A stretch of DNA of 64,000 nucleotides from Promerops cafer. Taxonomy: Eukaryota > Chordata > Aves > Passeriformes > Nectariniidae. Position numbers and translations under genes: made by a program. Position 1 is the stretch's first letter. Each line of letters opens with the position of its first letter. Location of the stretch: assembly GCA_013398275.1 (NCBI GenBank), contig VZSE01014389.1:4012636-4076635 (forward strand), read 5' to 3'. The notes below the pieces were generated by a model. It was not told the origin of the DNA. It did no database searches and saw nothing but the letters and a program-made list of their open reading frames with translations. Below, piece after piece: positions 49,015-61,100 of this stretch.

Positions 49015-51904
49015 AAAAAAGATTAGTAACAACAACAAATTATTTCATTGCCCTGCTCTTCTCCATTTTTCCACTGAGATCCTAATGCACTATTTCAGAA
49101 CAGTCAATCTATAACTAAGAGGAAAAAATGTCTTACAAGCCACTCAGGCAGTTCAAAATAGAATTATAATATGGCATAATCATTACTTACTTTAAGACTT
49201 AAATAACATGGTGGGAAATAGACTAGCATGAAGATTTCAAAGAGCCTGTTTGTTCAATGTAATTTTGCATCTCCATCATTTAGAAATGATCTGTCATTGA
49301 ATGAGGCAGAAAAGATGATAGCAAGTAAACAAGAAGCTGAAGCATCAACTTCTTGCAGCATACAGAGGTTTTGCACACATATTTGGAACTGTAACAGCAT
49401 TGATTACATTGGCAGGTAAGCTTCTCCTAGAAATAATGAAAACTGAGTCCCATTTCCTAAACTGAATTTACAGAAGTTCTAATTTTCTTTCATCATGACC
49501 AGTTTCTCTGTTAGAGATGGAATGTTGTCTCTGCTGCCGTACCTTCTGCAGAGGGATGAAGTCTATCTTGTCATCCTTTCTGTGCAGCACATGCTGGGAT
49601 CCTTAAGGGGCCTGTTTGAAAGCTAGTGTAAAGTATGAGTGATACCCATCACCCAGGAGCACTGTACTCCTGTTTACACCTCGACTGCCCAGCCTGGTGC
49701 TTAAGGTCTCCTTGAGAACCAGCTGACAGAACGACAGCTGAGTGAAGTGGTGGAAGGGATGTTGGTGCATTACACAGGGGACAAATGCAGGTGATAGGGT
49801 GAAGCATTTTCTGACTCAGGCAGTACACTTAGTTCTTACATGTTCACAAAATGGGGATCTCAAGTCCTCATTTACTGATGTGGGTTGAAAGAAACCTTTT
49901 TGCCATCTGTGTATGACCATATATTTCTGACTTTACTCTTGATGTGTTGATCTGATTCCTATGAATGATATTTTGGCTACAATCCAAGGCAAATTTAAGT
50001 AGAGAAAGTAGCATAGAAGGGTGTGAATTTATGCTTTGCCATCTATGTTTGTTTTGAAGTTGATGAAGCTTCAAATTATTTTAGCAGATTGAATTCCTAC
50101 ACCTTTGTTTTTATATTTTTTTCTTATAAAGATTACCTCCAGTGTCTACAGAATTTAAATGTGAAAACAACTCTAATTTACATTAAGGAAGTATTTTGAT
50201 TCTGCATAAGTATGTAGGTATTTCTGTGGCTGCACTAAAGATTGCCTTTGTTTTGTTGTGCTTCTTCCCTGATTAATCATCATCTTCCACTTTCAGGTGA
50301 CTGCCAATCAGATTTTTGGAGAAATCCAGGGTGTTCCTCTTTTCTGATTTCTCTTTTCCAATTCCTTTCTAAGAACTACCTCCCCTTTTACTTCCTTTCT
50401 TGCAGAATTTATGATGATTCTGCAGCACCCTCAAATTTACCCACATCTCCATTTCCCACTTTCTGTGTCAAATATCAGCCTCATCCTTTGTTATAGTCAG
50501 TAAATGTTCTTGCTACAGCATTGGATTTTTCCTCTGTGTTAGAATGGTATTCTCAAATTCATTCAGCCAATTTCCACAGATACTGTGCCTAAGCTTCTGG
50601 CACAGCAGCATTTCCCATTCACACTTGTTCAGATTCCATATCTCTGCTCCTTGTACTAGATTTTTTTCATTATCTCTGTATCTCCTTCTTTCTCTTCTTT
50701 TTCTGCATTCTGCATCAGTGGGATGTCATATCCATGTATTTTGCAGTGAAATAAGCTGAGGCTGCTGCTGTTCCAGGTTTCTCCATTTTTAGTATTGAAG
50801 CAGAACGTTCCTAAAACTTGGTTTATGGCAGCCTGTCTCTCAGCTCTGAGTAGAGCTACAATTAGTTCCAGGAACCCAGTTAGTTTCTGCATCCATACTT
50901 TAGTGCAGCTTTCTTTAAAGTTGATGATAGATGCTGTTGATAATTACTCAGCCCAGGCTCTTTTGCAACCAGAAAGAAATCACTTCAAGATTTGTATTTG
51001 TTGACAATTTTAACCTTTTTCTCAAGAACACATTTCAGAGGCATCAGTAGGATAAGTGAAAGATGGTCTGTAGCAGATAAAGTGGTTAAGAAGTCAGTTG
51101 TACCTTTTCATGTTAGGCTTAGTGATTAATGCATTTCTCTCAAAACCCCACAAGCAGTCTGTATTTGTCTGCCTTCTGTTCCATTCCAGCTGCGTGTTGA
51201 CAGGGAGGATGAAAGTTCTAGAAATAAACCAGTTTTATGGTGCAATTGTGAAGCTGATGCCAGAAATGTCATGTAAATTCAGAGACAAATATTTCTTATA
51301 GAAAATCATTTCAAGCCTAAATAAATGAACTGCCATGGTAATTCCAAACAGTCAAAGCTAAAATAGTGACTTACCAGGAACATTTGCCCATAATAAAGAG
51401 GGAAGAATCTCCCCCTCCCCCAGACACCAAATTAGGCACTGACTAGGAGTTTGTAATTTTGTAGACATCAAAAAGATATTATTTAAGTACAACTGAGGAT
51501 GGAATTTTTCCCTTGTTTTTTAGAGGTTGTCTTCCTTATCTTAGAATTTGGTAACATGTTAAAGACATGAGGTAAAGGTAATGCTCAGTTTCCCCCCCAA
51601 ATCATAGCATAAAGTTAAACGTGGAGTAATTTCCACAGACCAAAGTGCACTCCATTACTGAAATGTAAAATACCACCTAAGTGAACCGTCCTTCATGGAG
51701 AGAAATGGTGATGGACGATGACATTTTAGATTCTCAGAGGAAAGCTTCTGTCCTAGCCACGTTCCTTATTGCCATGACAAGGTCAGGCAGCCCGTTCAGC
51801 TGGAATGCCACCAACTTGCTCTGATTGCAGTAGGGTTTGTGGAGCACCACTGTGTAAATGGATTTGGCTTCCAGGTGAAAGACAAGCAATGCAGTGGAAG
51901 AGGT
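49015..51904. other. non-coding stretch, no gene recognised
   Basis: Pyrimidine-rich DNA occurs at about 50270-50720 (many CTT and TCC words), giving several overlapping short frames of Ser/Phe/Leu-rich peptides that are composition artefacts. No exon, RNA gene or clear transposon is seen. Confidence 0.5.
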
Positions 51905-52240
51905 GTGATAACCAAGAAAGGGAAGGATTTAACAGAGGTCTAGAAGTTTTGAAAGGCATGGAATTTCACTATTTTTGTAAGGCAGGAATGAGGAAACTCT
52001 AAATGAGAATGTTGGAGAGCAGAGTTAGGCGAAAAGGAAGTACTTTTTCACACAATGCATGATTAAATCATGGAACTCCTTTCCACAGGATGTTGAAGAG
52101 GCCAAAAATACAAATAAGTTCAAAGATGAAAGATGCAAATTCATGCTGAATAGATCCATTAAATGCAGCTAAACAAAACGGCCCAGTTGCAACCTGCTCA
52201 GGAAATCGGTCTTGCCAAATTCCAGTAGGAGGAGAGCTAC
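51905..52240 (+). mobile_element. old, heavily diverged CR1-like LINE relic, plus orientation
   Basis: The words ACAGAGGTCTAGAAGTTTTG, GGAAGTACTTTTTCACACAA, ATGGAACTCCTTTCCACAGG and AGGCCAAAAATACAAATAAG follow, in order, a segment found near the 3' end of CR1-type LINEs of birds and reptiles. Divergence is much higher than in the other copies. The element is interrupted at 52241 by the solo LTR, which must therefore be younger. The left limit is uncertain. Confidence 0.65.
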
Positions 52241-52682
52241 TGTCCTGGTTCTTTCCAGGACAAGGTTAATTCTTTCCAGTATCCAGCAGGCAACATGGGC
52301 AGGACCTGGAGGTTATTCTATAACACTCATGTCATTGCCAGAGGCAGGAGGAAAAGAGACTCTCTTCTGAGAAGAAGGGGTTCTGGTCTGGCTGAGCAAA
52401 GGTGCCAGAGGGAGCCAGCTGGTATTGTCTGCTGTCAGGGGGTTTTTGTGTGAATTTTTCCTTTCTTGTACCCTCTGTCATTAGTATTGTTGCTATTACT
52501 GTTCATTTTCTTATCTCATTGCTTTTTCCAGTAAGTTGTTCTTCTCTCAGCCTGTGATATTTGCCTTTTTTGCCTCCAATTCCCTCTCCAGAGTGCTGCA
52601 GGTGGTGGGGAAGCAGGGAGTGAGCAGCACATGGTTTTAGTGGGAGTACTAAATTGGAGAATACTGTTCCCAAGCCATGACA
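52241..52682 (+). mobile_element. solo LTR of an avian endogenous retrovirus
   Basis: The 442-base unit starts TGTCCTGGTT and ends CCATGACA, giving the TG...CA ends and short TGTC/GACA inverted termini of retroviral LTRs. It is flanked by GCTAC and TCTAC, a 5-base target duplication with one change. Inner words (AAGGTTAATTCTTTCC near the start, TTGTTGCTATTACTGTTCAT and a CTCTCAGCCTGTGA stretch further in) fit a widespread bird LTR family that I recall as ERVL-like. No internal gag/pol/env sequence or second LTR is present, so it is a recombination remnant with no coding capacity. The family name needs a library search. Confidence 0.78.
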
Positions 52683-55600
52683 TCTACTTACCAGGGGGGG
52701 TTTAATCTCCCAGTTCTATTTCTTATGGTCTTTACCTCAGTATCTCTTCCTTGTCTTTAATAAAATTATTTACAAAGCAGAAGGATCTCTAACATGACCC
52801 CATTTGTTGGGGGTTTTTTTGCTAATTGTGAGCAGAATCAGAACAATTGTAAACTTTGGGGACCCCAACCACAGCAGCCCTGTTAGCTTTGCCCTGAACG
52901 GCTGTCCAGAGCAGCCCTCGGTGGTGTCATGTTCTGCCCTCAGGTAAACACTCCTTGGCTGAGGGAATGTGTCAGGAACAACTTGATTTCCTTTCCTAAA
53001 GCGTTTTCTGGCTTTAGTTTTTTTAGAGCGAGCCCAGAAGAATACGATCTTATGACTATTTACATATGTGCTTGGGTTGACGTTTTACCTACATGGCATT
53101 ACTTCAAGAATTTTCCATTACTTTCTTTTAACAAAAGGCAAATTCTTAAAAAAATCACCTTCTTTTTGTTATTTTTTGTGTGGTTTACATGATGAAGATG
53201 GACAGAATTGGAAAAAGGCAAAGGATCCTATCTGTGATCCCTGCATAGCATGGAAATCAATCACAGAAATATACCATTTTCACACAGCACAACTACTCAC
53301 TGCTATAGTTTGGTAAAAGCTTTAACTGGAAAAGGTCTGTTTTCTTTGAACATATTTTTTTCTTCATCAGAAAACTGTAAAAAAAAGCATTTTCTGTCAC
53401 AGGTGGGGACCAGACTAGTTTTGGCTCTTCTCAACGAGAGCTCAGAGGAGTTCTGTAATTAAACTCTCCAGATACAGAAATCATGACAAACCCCTATCTT
53501 TGTTTGAAGTATGATTATTTTAGTCAATAGAAACTCTTCAGATGCAGATATATTTAGATCTGGTGTAAGTGATCGCAATTCCTTGGAACTCCATGAAGCT
53601 CCAGCTGCCTGGGGCAGTTTTGAGCTGGTCAGTGCCTTTCACTATAACTCACCATCATGACTTCTCAAAATCTGTTAACTCTTTTGTCTCCAGATTTACA
53701 AAGAAAAGATCAGCTAAATAATATATCTGCAATAAATTATGTATAGTCATTCTTAACAAATAAGAAACTGAGAGATTTTCAGCACGAGTGGATGATGTTT
53801 TGCAAAATATTCCTTTCAAAATCACAATTTTGGCCAATGAATTTTTTACCCAATTCTTGCTCTTGGAAAAAAATAATCTTTATTTTGAAAAAAAAATTCC
53901 CACATTTCTTGTAAAGATGTTTTCAACTTTTCAGTTCTGTGGGCTTTTCTTCCTAATCTATCCCCCTAATCAGTTTGTTATCTGGAATGGACAGGAGAGA
54001 AAAAAAGCAAAATGGGACAAACCAAGGAATTGCTGTAATAATGGTCTCACGTGCATTGTTCTGTTTCGAAGAAGATGCAAAAAATTAGTTTTTCTGCTTG
54101 TTTAAATTTGTGAAAGAAATACCAATATCACTTCTTAAAAAAAAAATTATCAATAAAAAACCATGAAACAAACCAGGTGATAGATTAAAAAAAAAAATTA
54201 TTTTCCTCAAGAAAATAATTTCAAAGCTTTTGCCTGAGATATTTTGTTTGACAAGAATTGAATGTTAGGTTGCTAAGACAGCCTGTTTTTCTGTTCACAA
54301 ATTAACTTGGAAGTACTAGATTTTATTTAATCATTTTGGGTTTTAACAATTCTGCAGATTTGTACATTACTGAAATCAAGCATAACACTTTGTGCTACTT
54401 GAACAGAACCAGAAATTCAGAGATGCAAAATAGAACCCAGTATCATTTTATTATACTTGTTTAATACATTCTGGCACTTTCTGATAAAATTTCTGTAATA
54501 GCAAAAATAACCCTGGAGGTTGAAGTAATTCCAGTTATTTACATATTAAACTAAAGAGCAATGTCGATTGTGTTTTTATTCAGTTGTTTACTTAAATATG
54601 TACTTTTTTTGGTAAGGATTTGCCATGTTATTACACTCAAACTCACTATGGGATGCTGTCTATCTCTACAAAAAAGTCAGTGTTTATGTGTAATATGGAC
54701 ATGGGCGAACAGATGGCTGTATAACATATGCGAATGTGACCATAAAAACTAGATTCCTTTGTTTAGAGGCCTGACTAGATAGCTGTCAGCTCAATGGTGT
54801 TTCCACCCTTTTCTGGAGTGAAGTTAAGTGGGGTCATTTTGCTATTTTCCTGATTAACAAAGGAATAGTGACACCAAAGAATACTGCTGTGTCGCACAAG
54901 GGCTCCAATTGTTTTATTTTTTTGTTTTTTCCCCCTATTGTATTTTATAGATTTTATTTTGCATTGATTTTTCTTCCAGTGGCCTGGAGCCTATAAATTC
55001 CAGTGGTTTTAATTAAAGTTCTCCATGTATAGATAAATGTGACAGAATTATTTTCATACAGACTTATAAACAAGTAGTTATATGCAAGCTCTTGGGTCAC
55101 TTGGCCTGGTACAATCTGGATGATTTTCTTTCATTCCTACTTAGCCTGTCATTCAAAGTCTGGTAACAGCACCTACAGCTGCCTTCCTAGAAATTCAGTT
55201 TGACAGACAGGACTTTGACTCAGAGCACTTCTCCTTCTTTACCCTGCTTTTCTCAGCTGCTGTGAACAGTGGGTTTCTGCTTGGATCCAATTTCCCCTAC
55301 CTTCAGGAATTCAGCAGAGATCTGGTGCTATGAAGTGTTTATTTTATTGTACACTATCATTCCTTTACTCTTTTATCCATCACACCAAGTAAATGTTGTC
55401 AGAGAAATAGGATAAGGACTCCTTTATGCCTCTGATAAGTAGCTATACTCTGGAGCATTATTTTGGTACACCCAAAAAATATTTTACTGAAATTTTCATG
55501 CTGGGGAGACACACAGTTTTGTATACCTCACGTCTAAGAAATATTTCACAGAGATCTACTTCCATCCAACATGTCTGTGTTGGAATAGTGAGAAAAACAG

Positions 55601-56203
55601 GCAGTCATACTTGGCTGAAAAATGTTAACATCAGAAATCTCTAAAATACACATAATTTTGTTGCCACCAATTCTTTGTCAGAAGACTCTTCACTAAGAAG
55701 GAAAGTCTATTGCATCAGACATTTTAAATGGGAAATGAGCATGTCTTGTAGAAAACAATGTAAAGTGAAAAATAAACAGGTTTTCACTATTTCTCAATTA
55801 ATGTATTTCAAAATGAAACACACAGTGCACCTTTTTTTTTCACCATACCAGTTACGCTGCTAGAGGACTTCTGCTATATGTTGACATTTGTTTATTGAGG
55901 TCCCTTAAAGGAATGCTTAATAACTCTTTACCAAAGTTTAATACTTAGTGGTTGTCTTCTGCATGGACAGTGTTCTTATTGCTTGAAGTTTTACAAGTTT
56001 TCATTTAATCTGTCTTTGTACAAATTAAAAAGATTCTTCATCAATATTCTATTTTTCTATTAAGACTGTGCTTCACGGTAATGATCAGTTTCCATGTGTA
56101 AAATGTATGTATTACACCCTTATCAAGTGCTCCCTATGTTTTCCCTCTTAACATGGAAACACTGGCTCTCTAGCATCCTATTTCTGCTATTAGAAGGAGA
56201 AAA
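52683..56203. other. non-coding stretch right of the solo LTR
   Basis: The first hundred bases may continue the interrupted CR1 relic but are not recognisable. An AATAAA lies at 52759-52764, outside the LTR. An 11-bp inverted repeat (AAATTATTTTC) with a 5-base spacer is at 54195-54221. Frames up to 105 codons (53788-54105) match nothing known. Confidence 0.45.
54195..54221. repeat. 11-bp inverted repeat
   Basis: AAATTATTTTC at 54195-54205 and its exact complement at 54211-54221 flank CTCAA. It lies next to two poly-A runs in AT-rich DNA, so it could arise by chance. Confidence 0.7.
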
Positions 56204-56225
56204 TAATAAAATAAAATAAAATAAT
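56204..56225. repeat. AAAAT microsatellite
   Basis: About four AAAAT-type units run directly into the CR1 fragment at 56223, on the side where a minus-orientation CR1 would have its 3' terminal repeat. Confidence 0.8.
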
Positions 56226-56262
56226 TTAGGTTGGAAAACACCTTTAAGTCTATGTCAAGGTT
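56223..56262 (-). mobile_element. very short CR1 LINE 3' fragment, minus orientation
   Basis: ATTTAGGTTGGAAAACACCT followed by TTAAGTCTATGTCAAGG matches the reverse complement of the CR1 3' end of the same type as the 48913 copy. Only about 40 bases are clear. The usual ATTCTRTG terminal repeat is replaced by an AAAAT microsatellite. Confidence 0.7.
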
Positions 56263-57983
56263 CACAGTCAAGAAAAAATGACAGATCAGATTTGAAATTG
56301 TATGCTATGATTGCTTCTTCCCGAAACTAGATGTACTATGTCCAAGCTGTACTATGTTCAGGTGGGAAGTGGATATGTTGAAATGTTGAATAATTTTTCT
56401 GGCAGGCTTTATACTTTTTCCTCCAAATATTTACTATAGAAAATTTTTTGAGCTGAAAAAGCAACACCGGCCAACTTATAAAAAATCAGAACTTTTCCTC
56501 TGACAGCAGACAAAACTAGAATTAGAAAGCATTAAGGATGGGCATCTGTGGGAGTAGTCCTTGTAAGGCTAAGTGGGGAAGAGTCCTTTTTGTGAAGTTA
56601 TTGGAAACAACTTTGTAGCAAAAGTCTTCTAAAAAGATTGCGGTCGAGGGCTCTATGACATTTCAGCCTTTGTCATATTTTTGCTATCCCATATCTTCAT
56701 TTGAAGGAGCACAACAATTATTTGTTCTTTTACCAAAAATGAAACTGTGACAGATAATGGGGTAACCTGGTACCAATAAGCATAATATCCCACTTACAAG
56801 TTTGCCCTATTTGTTGTACCCTTAGGCTCTATAATCTTTTGAGATTATAGAAATTTAGAAAAAAAAAATTAGTTGTACTATATATGTCTATTCATATTAA
56901 AAACGTATGCAAGTAATGCAAGTTGTTTCTGTTAAGGCACAATGTTGCAGAACGGATTAGTTTGCGAATGCCACGTGGACAAAATGTTGATATTTTTATG
57001 TATTGAATATTCAGGTTCTCAGGTACCAATGTTGTTTTTAATTTAATGAATAGGATTTTCTTTATGTTTGATTGACAGTTTTCAGTGCCTCCTTCTATAC
57101 CAAGCAAAGAGAGTTTTATTAGAGACCATGGGGAAGGTGTAATTATAGGACCGCAAGTCAAGATTAGAACTGCTATTTTAATGAGAAGGTGTGCCAGATA
57201 GGGCATGCTGTGGTAATTAAGTCCACAGCCACATGCTGTGCAATATCCTGATGATTCTTTTACAAAGCATCGCTCTGGCATCTTGGCCAGCCAGATAAGG
57301 AAATCTCTGGTTCTCCTAGACGAGTGATCTCTAGCAAGAAGGAATCTGGAGGCTCTGCTAGAGATAGAACACAAGTATCAGATGTACAGGGCATATTACT
57401 TTATCTGGTGTAGCTTGTTTAAAGATAACACCCGTTTTTTTTTACCTTCACTGTGATAAAGTAAATTAGTTGTTTATCTTATAGGTTTGACTAATTATCA
57501 GTGTGGTCATGATCAGAAGCTGTTACACCACAGTACAATTTGTTCTGACAAGTTTTAAACAAGGCAGAGAAATATACAGCCTAGACATAGTTTGAAGTGG
57601 TGTCATGGGCCTCATACTGCAGTGTAAAACCCAATTTGGAGAATGGTGATGACACTATCACAGCTGAGGACATCAGTTAATTTTAGAAGATTATAACAAG
57701 TACCTCACTGAGGTGCATTTTGGAGGACAGGGGTGAATAGTTTGTGACTTACCGTAATTATGCCTTCTTGATGTCTACACTGTCTACTCTCAAGGAAAAA
57801 TTCTTCCTGATTAAGTCAAGTTTCAGGAGATCAAGAGCAAACAAAAACACAAACCAAAAATGTTTTCAGAAATCCAGGTGTGATTTCAACGAGTTGCCAC
57901 ACTTCCCCCCTCCCCACCCCCCCAAGTTCCATTTTGATTTTGGATCTTCAATTCCATTTTTTATTTAGACAGGAAAAAAAAAA
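56263..57983. other. non-coding stretch with one long minus-strand frame
   Basis: No repeat is recognised. A minus-strand frame of 160 codons (57374 down to 56892) is the longest one in the AT-rich part of the window. Its product has no recognisable domain, and no TATA box, splice site pair or poly-A signal supports it, so it is not called as a gene. A C-rich tract sits at 57905-57923. Confidence 0.45.
57905..57923 (-). repeat. C-rich tract, G-quadruplex pattern on the minus strand
   Basis: C runs of six, four and seven residues are separated by single T and A bases. On the minus strand they give G-tracts with one-base loops. Confidence 0.7.
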
Positions 57984-58010
57984 AGGTAGAAGACGTGATG
58001 TCTTCTACCT
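57984..58010. repeat. 11-bp perfect inverted repeat
   Basis: AGGTAGAAGAC at 57984-57994 and GTCTTCTACCT at 58000-58010 are exact reverse complements around GTGAT. It is preceded by an 11-base poly-A and followed at once by a G/T-only stretch. A terminator-like hairpin has no expected role in a vertebrate nuclear genome; template switching is the simplest origin. Confidence 0.85.
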
Positions 58011-58112
58011 GGTTGGAGTTTTTTGTGGTTTTGTTTTGTTTGGGTTTTGTTTTTGTTTTTTATTTGGTTTGGTTTGTTTTGTTGGGGTTTTTTTGTTTGG
58101 TTTGGTTTTTTT
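58011..58112 (+). repeat. G/T-only low-complexity stretch
   Basis: About 100 bases consist almost entirely of G and T on the plus strand, built of TTTGG, GTTTT and GGGTTTT words with only a few A or C. The strand asymmetry is extreme. Frames reading through it (57880-58125) give Phe, Gly, Val and Cys strings and are artefacts. Confidence 0.9.
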
Positions 58113-58162
58113 CATCTATAAGTAAAAGACATATATGCTAGCAGGCATAATCCCATATGCAG

Positions 58163-58182
58163 ATGATTCTATGATTCTATGA
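58163..58182 (+). mobile_element. possible CR1 terminal octamer repeat
   Basis: ATGATTCTATGATTCTATGA is the terminal ATTCTATG repeat of CR1 elements in plus orientation. No CR1 body is recognisable to its left, where only the G/T-rich stretch and about 50 unique bases lie. It may be the last relic of a decayed copy or a chance microsatellite. Confidence 0.4.
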
Positions 58183-61100
58183 AGCCCTGGTCCTAGCTAG
58201 GCCTTGTTTTTTGTGAAAGCTCAGTGGTGACCAAATGCAGCTTGTCTTTTGCCCACATCTTTCTTGGAACTCCACAGCTTTAACTTGACTTTACTTACTT
58301 GTGCTCATTTCTTTTATTAATAAATCAGGTCAACTGCTTTGGTAAGAATGAGCAAACACCACTACTATGGAAACTAAATCGTTAACTAGAATTGCAGAAA
58401 AATTGCATAGCAGAAGCTTGCAAAGTCTTTTTGGTGTATCTCAACAACAGAACTGCCTCGTGATTATTGGCGTATCTCCCAACTTCCAAGATGTTGTTAG
58501 TGGCAAACAAAAGTACAGTACAGCTTTATTTTGTGGAGCATCTGCCATGCAAAAATATTCTCGCAGGCTTTACACAGTAACACATATGCAGTATTGGAAA
58601 TGCAAATAAAATAATGTTTCAGCAGTAACATTCTCGTTTTGGTGAAGAGAGTTTCTTACAGCATCTTTACAGAGAACAACAGTTTTGATTTGAACAGGGT
58701 CAGCTGCGGAATACTTCAGAATATCAGTATTCACCTTTACTCCTCAGTGGGTTTTACAAAATTTATTTTCATAGGGACTGTGTTGCTTATAGGAACTGAA
58801 TGCCTGTGTACTGTGTAACCTCTCTTTCCTGTTTTTAGTAAACAAACATTCAGGGATTTTATATTCTAGTGACCCCTAATTTATTTCTTTCTAAATTATG
58901 TATCTATCTGCCTGACCAAACTCTTAAACCGTTTCCGTAAATGCAGCTCCTTAAAAGTTGCTAAGGAACTGTTCAAATGGCTGAGTTGCCCACAGCTCTA
59001 ATGACTACTTTTGCCTTCCTTTTATGCTATGCAATTGTTTTGCATCTGAATCTTCCCAAAGCATGGATTTCTAGCAGAAAAATATCTGAAGGCCTTACTA
59101 TACCAGTAAAAAGGGCTGGTTCTCTTCAAAGAGTTTTTTTTGAGGCTTACATAATCAAGCTAATTATAAACTGAGCCACCTGAAACAACAGCATTTTCAG
59201 ATAGCAAAAAGGATAAGTAACAATAAAAACATCTCTTGAACATCATCGTTTTCACAGGCTTGTGTTCATACCTCTATCCAAGGCACATAGTGCAACTCCT
59301 TTTACTTGTTAATTGATCCTGCCTCTGTTGAGAGACAGAAAAACTGTATTTTTATATAAGCAGGCCACTGGCATTACAACAGCATCACTGCTATATTGAA
59401 CCCAGTTCTATATGATACTCTAAGAGCAGTAATTTGGTATGTGACAGAGTGACATCTCCTACCTTCCCAACCACCAGAGCACATGCACTTTGGGGTATGG
59501 ATACGCTCCATATGACCTCTTGAATGTGTTCTTCTTTGCCTGGTGCCTTTAAAGATTGAGTGGACCAGGGCCAGGAGTGAGAGTAAGCACAGATCTCATT
59601 CTTTATGATTTGGACAATGGTGATAGGAGACAAAGGGATCTGTAGTCTTTGCTTTCTGGATTGCTTATATTTATTGGCCAACATCTATTTATTGCAAAAT
59701 ACAGAGCAGAGTCAGGAATCTGAATTGCAGCCTTTCCTTTCCAGGTGACAGTACCCTTAGTGCCAAATGCTGCACATTTTTTCTTTCCCTATTGCAAACC
59801 AGTCCTTGACTTGTTACTTCAAAATCAGTGCACTCCAGTACTTAACAGTGTTTGCTGTCCAGAGCTGGCCATTAGCTGCAGTAAAAGAGGGGCCACTCCC
59901 TATTTTCATGCTTTTTGTGGCACATTAGGCAGCCACATTGCTTTGGATGAGATATTTATGTATATTACTAAATTACGTTTATTATGTCAGTGCCTTAAGC
60001 ACAGACCTTTAGGGCGTGTGGGCCCTAAGGCCCATTCCAGTTCTCAAATGAGATATTCCCACATGAGACAGGCAGGGATTTTCTGGAGATGACTCCATAT
60101 TTTCTGGAGATTACTCCATCTGGAGATGACAGTAAGACCAACTGTTAAAATCACAGATTGCTTATGAACAAAGCTCTGAAAAGTCACTTTCATCAGGTTT
60201 TGTATTTTGTCACCACTGTCCTCTCTCAGGAATACCTCTGTTCAAAGCTGGCCCAGCAGAAAACTCCCCTTTGCCTCCCCTTCCGTGTTCAGACCTAGAA
60301 ATATCTTCTTCTTTGAGGATGATCCAAGTTCATATCAGGTTGATGTGCACTTGTCAGCACACCCTTGAAGACAGGCAGCAAACAGCGTAGTGATGATAAA
60401 TATACCCAGAAGAGCATCTTTAAGGAGAGGGTGAAAGTTGCTGTCAAAAACTTATGGAGCGGGGATTTTTGATGATGGCATATTCAAATATCTGAATTTC
60501 AGGCGTCCTACCTTAGCACCTTCTGTACATCTGTGCTCTGCTGCAATTTCATTAAACTGTAAATTGCAGGATGTAAGTTTCTCGAGCAATTTATGGTAGT
60601 TTATGTCCATGTTTGTAAAAGATAAAGATGAGAATCAGGTAGAGGAGATAGAAGAGAAACCTTTAGGAATGGATGGACAATGACAGTATTGGGAGAAAGT
60701 ATAGCAGTCTATAAACAAAGGAAACTAAAGGGAAATAATTCAACAGAGAGAGCTGGGAAATGACTGCAAAGCTGTGGAACAGCAAGAGAAGAAATACAGC
60801 CCATACAAGAATGAATGTATAATATTATAACAAATAGCAGCAATATTTAAAAAAAAATGCAACCAAGCCATTAAATTCCTAGAGAAAGTATTATAGAAAT
60901 GAAGGACCTGATTTGCCTCTTCTGCATATTAAATTTAACGGACCTTTAAAATAAAAGGCAAATAGCAAATTTGGTCTAAGGAAGAAAATAATAAGTTAGG
61001 CACTACAACAGAGGAGAAATACTAAAAATGAAAATGTTTGGGGAGAAAAGTCTGGAAGTCTTCAAAATAAAACATCCATTTGCAGCAAATTTTTTCAAAG

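Noticed and set aside
52683..52930. Internal retroviral sequence following the LTR
   Set aside because: No primer-binding site, no gag-like frame and no second LTR were seen; flanking bases suggest a target duplication at the LTR end instead.
57880..58125. 81-codon plus-strand frame with a Phe/Gly/Val/Cys-rich, membrane-like product
   Set aside because: Produced by the G/T-only stretch; low-complexity artefact and not a membrane protein.
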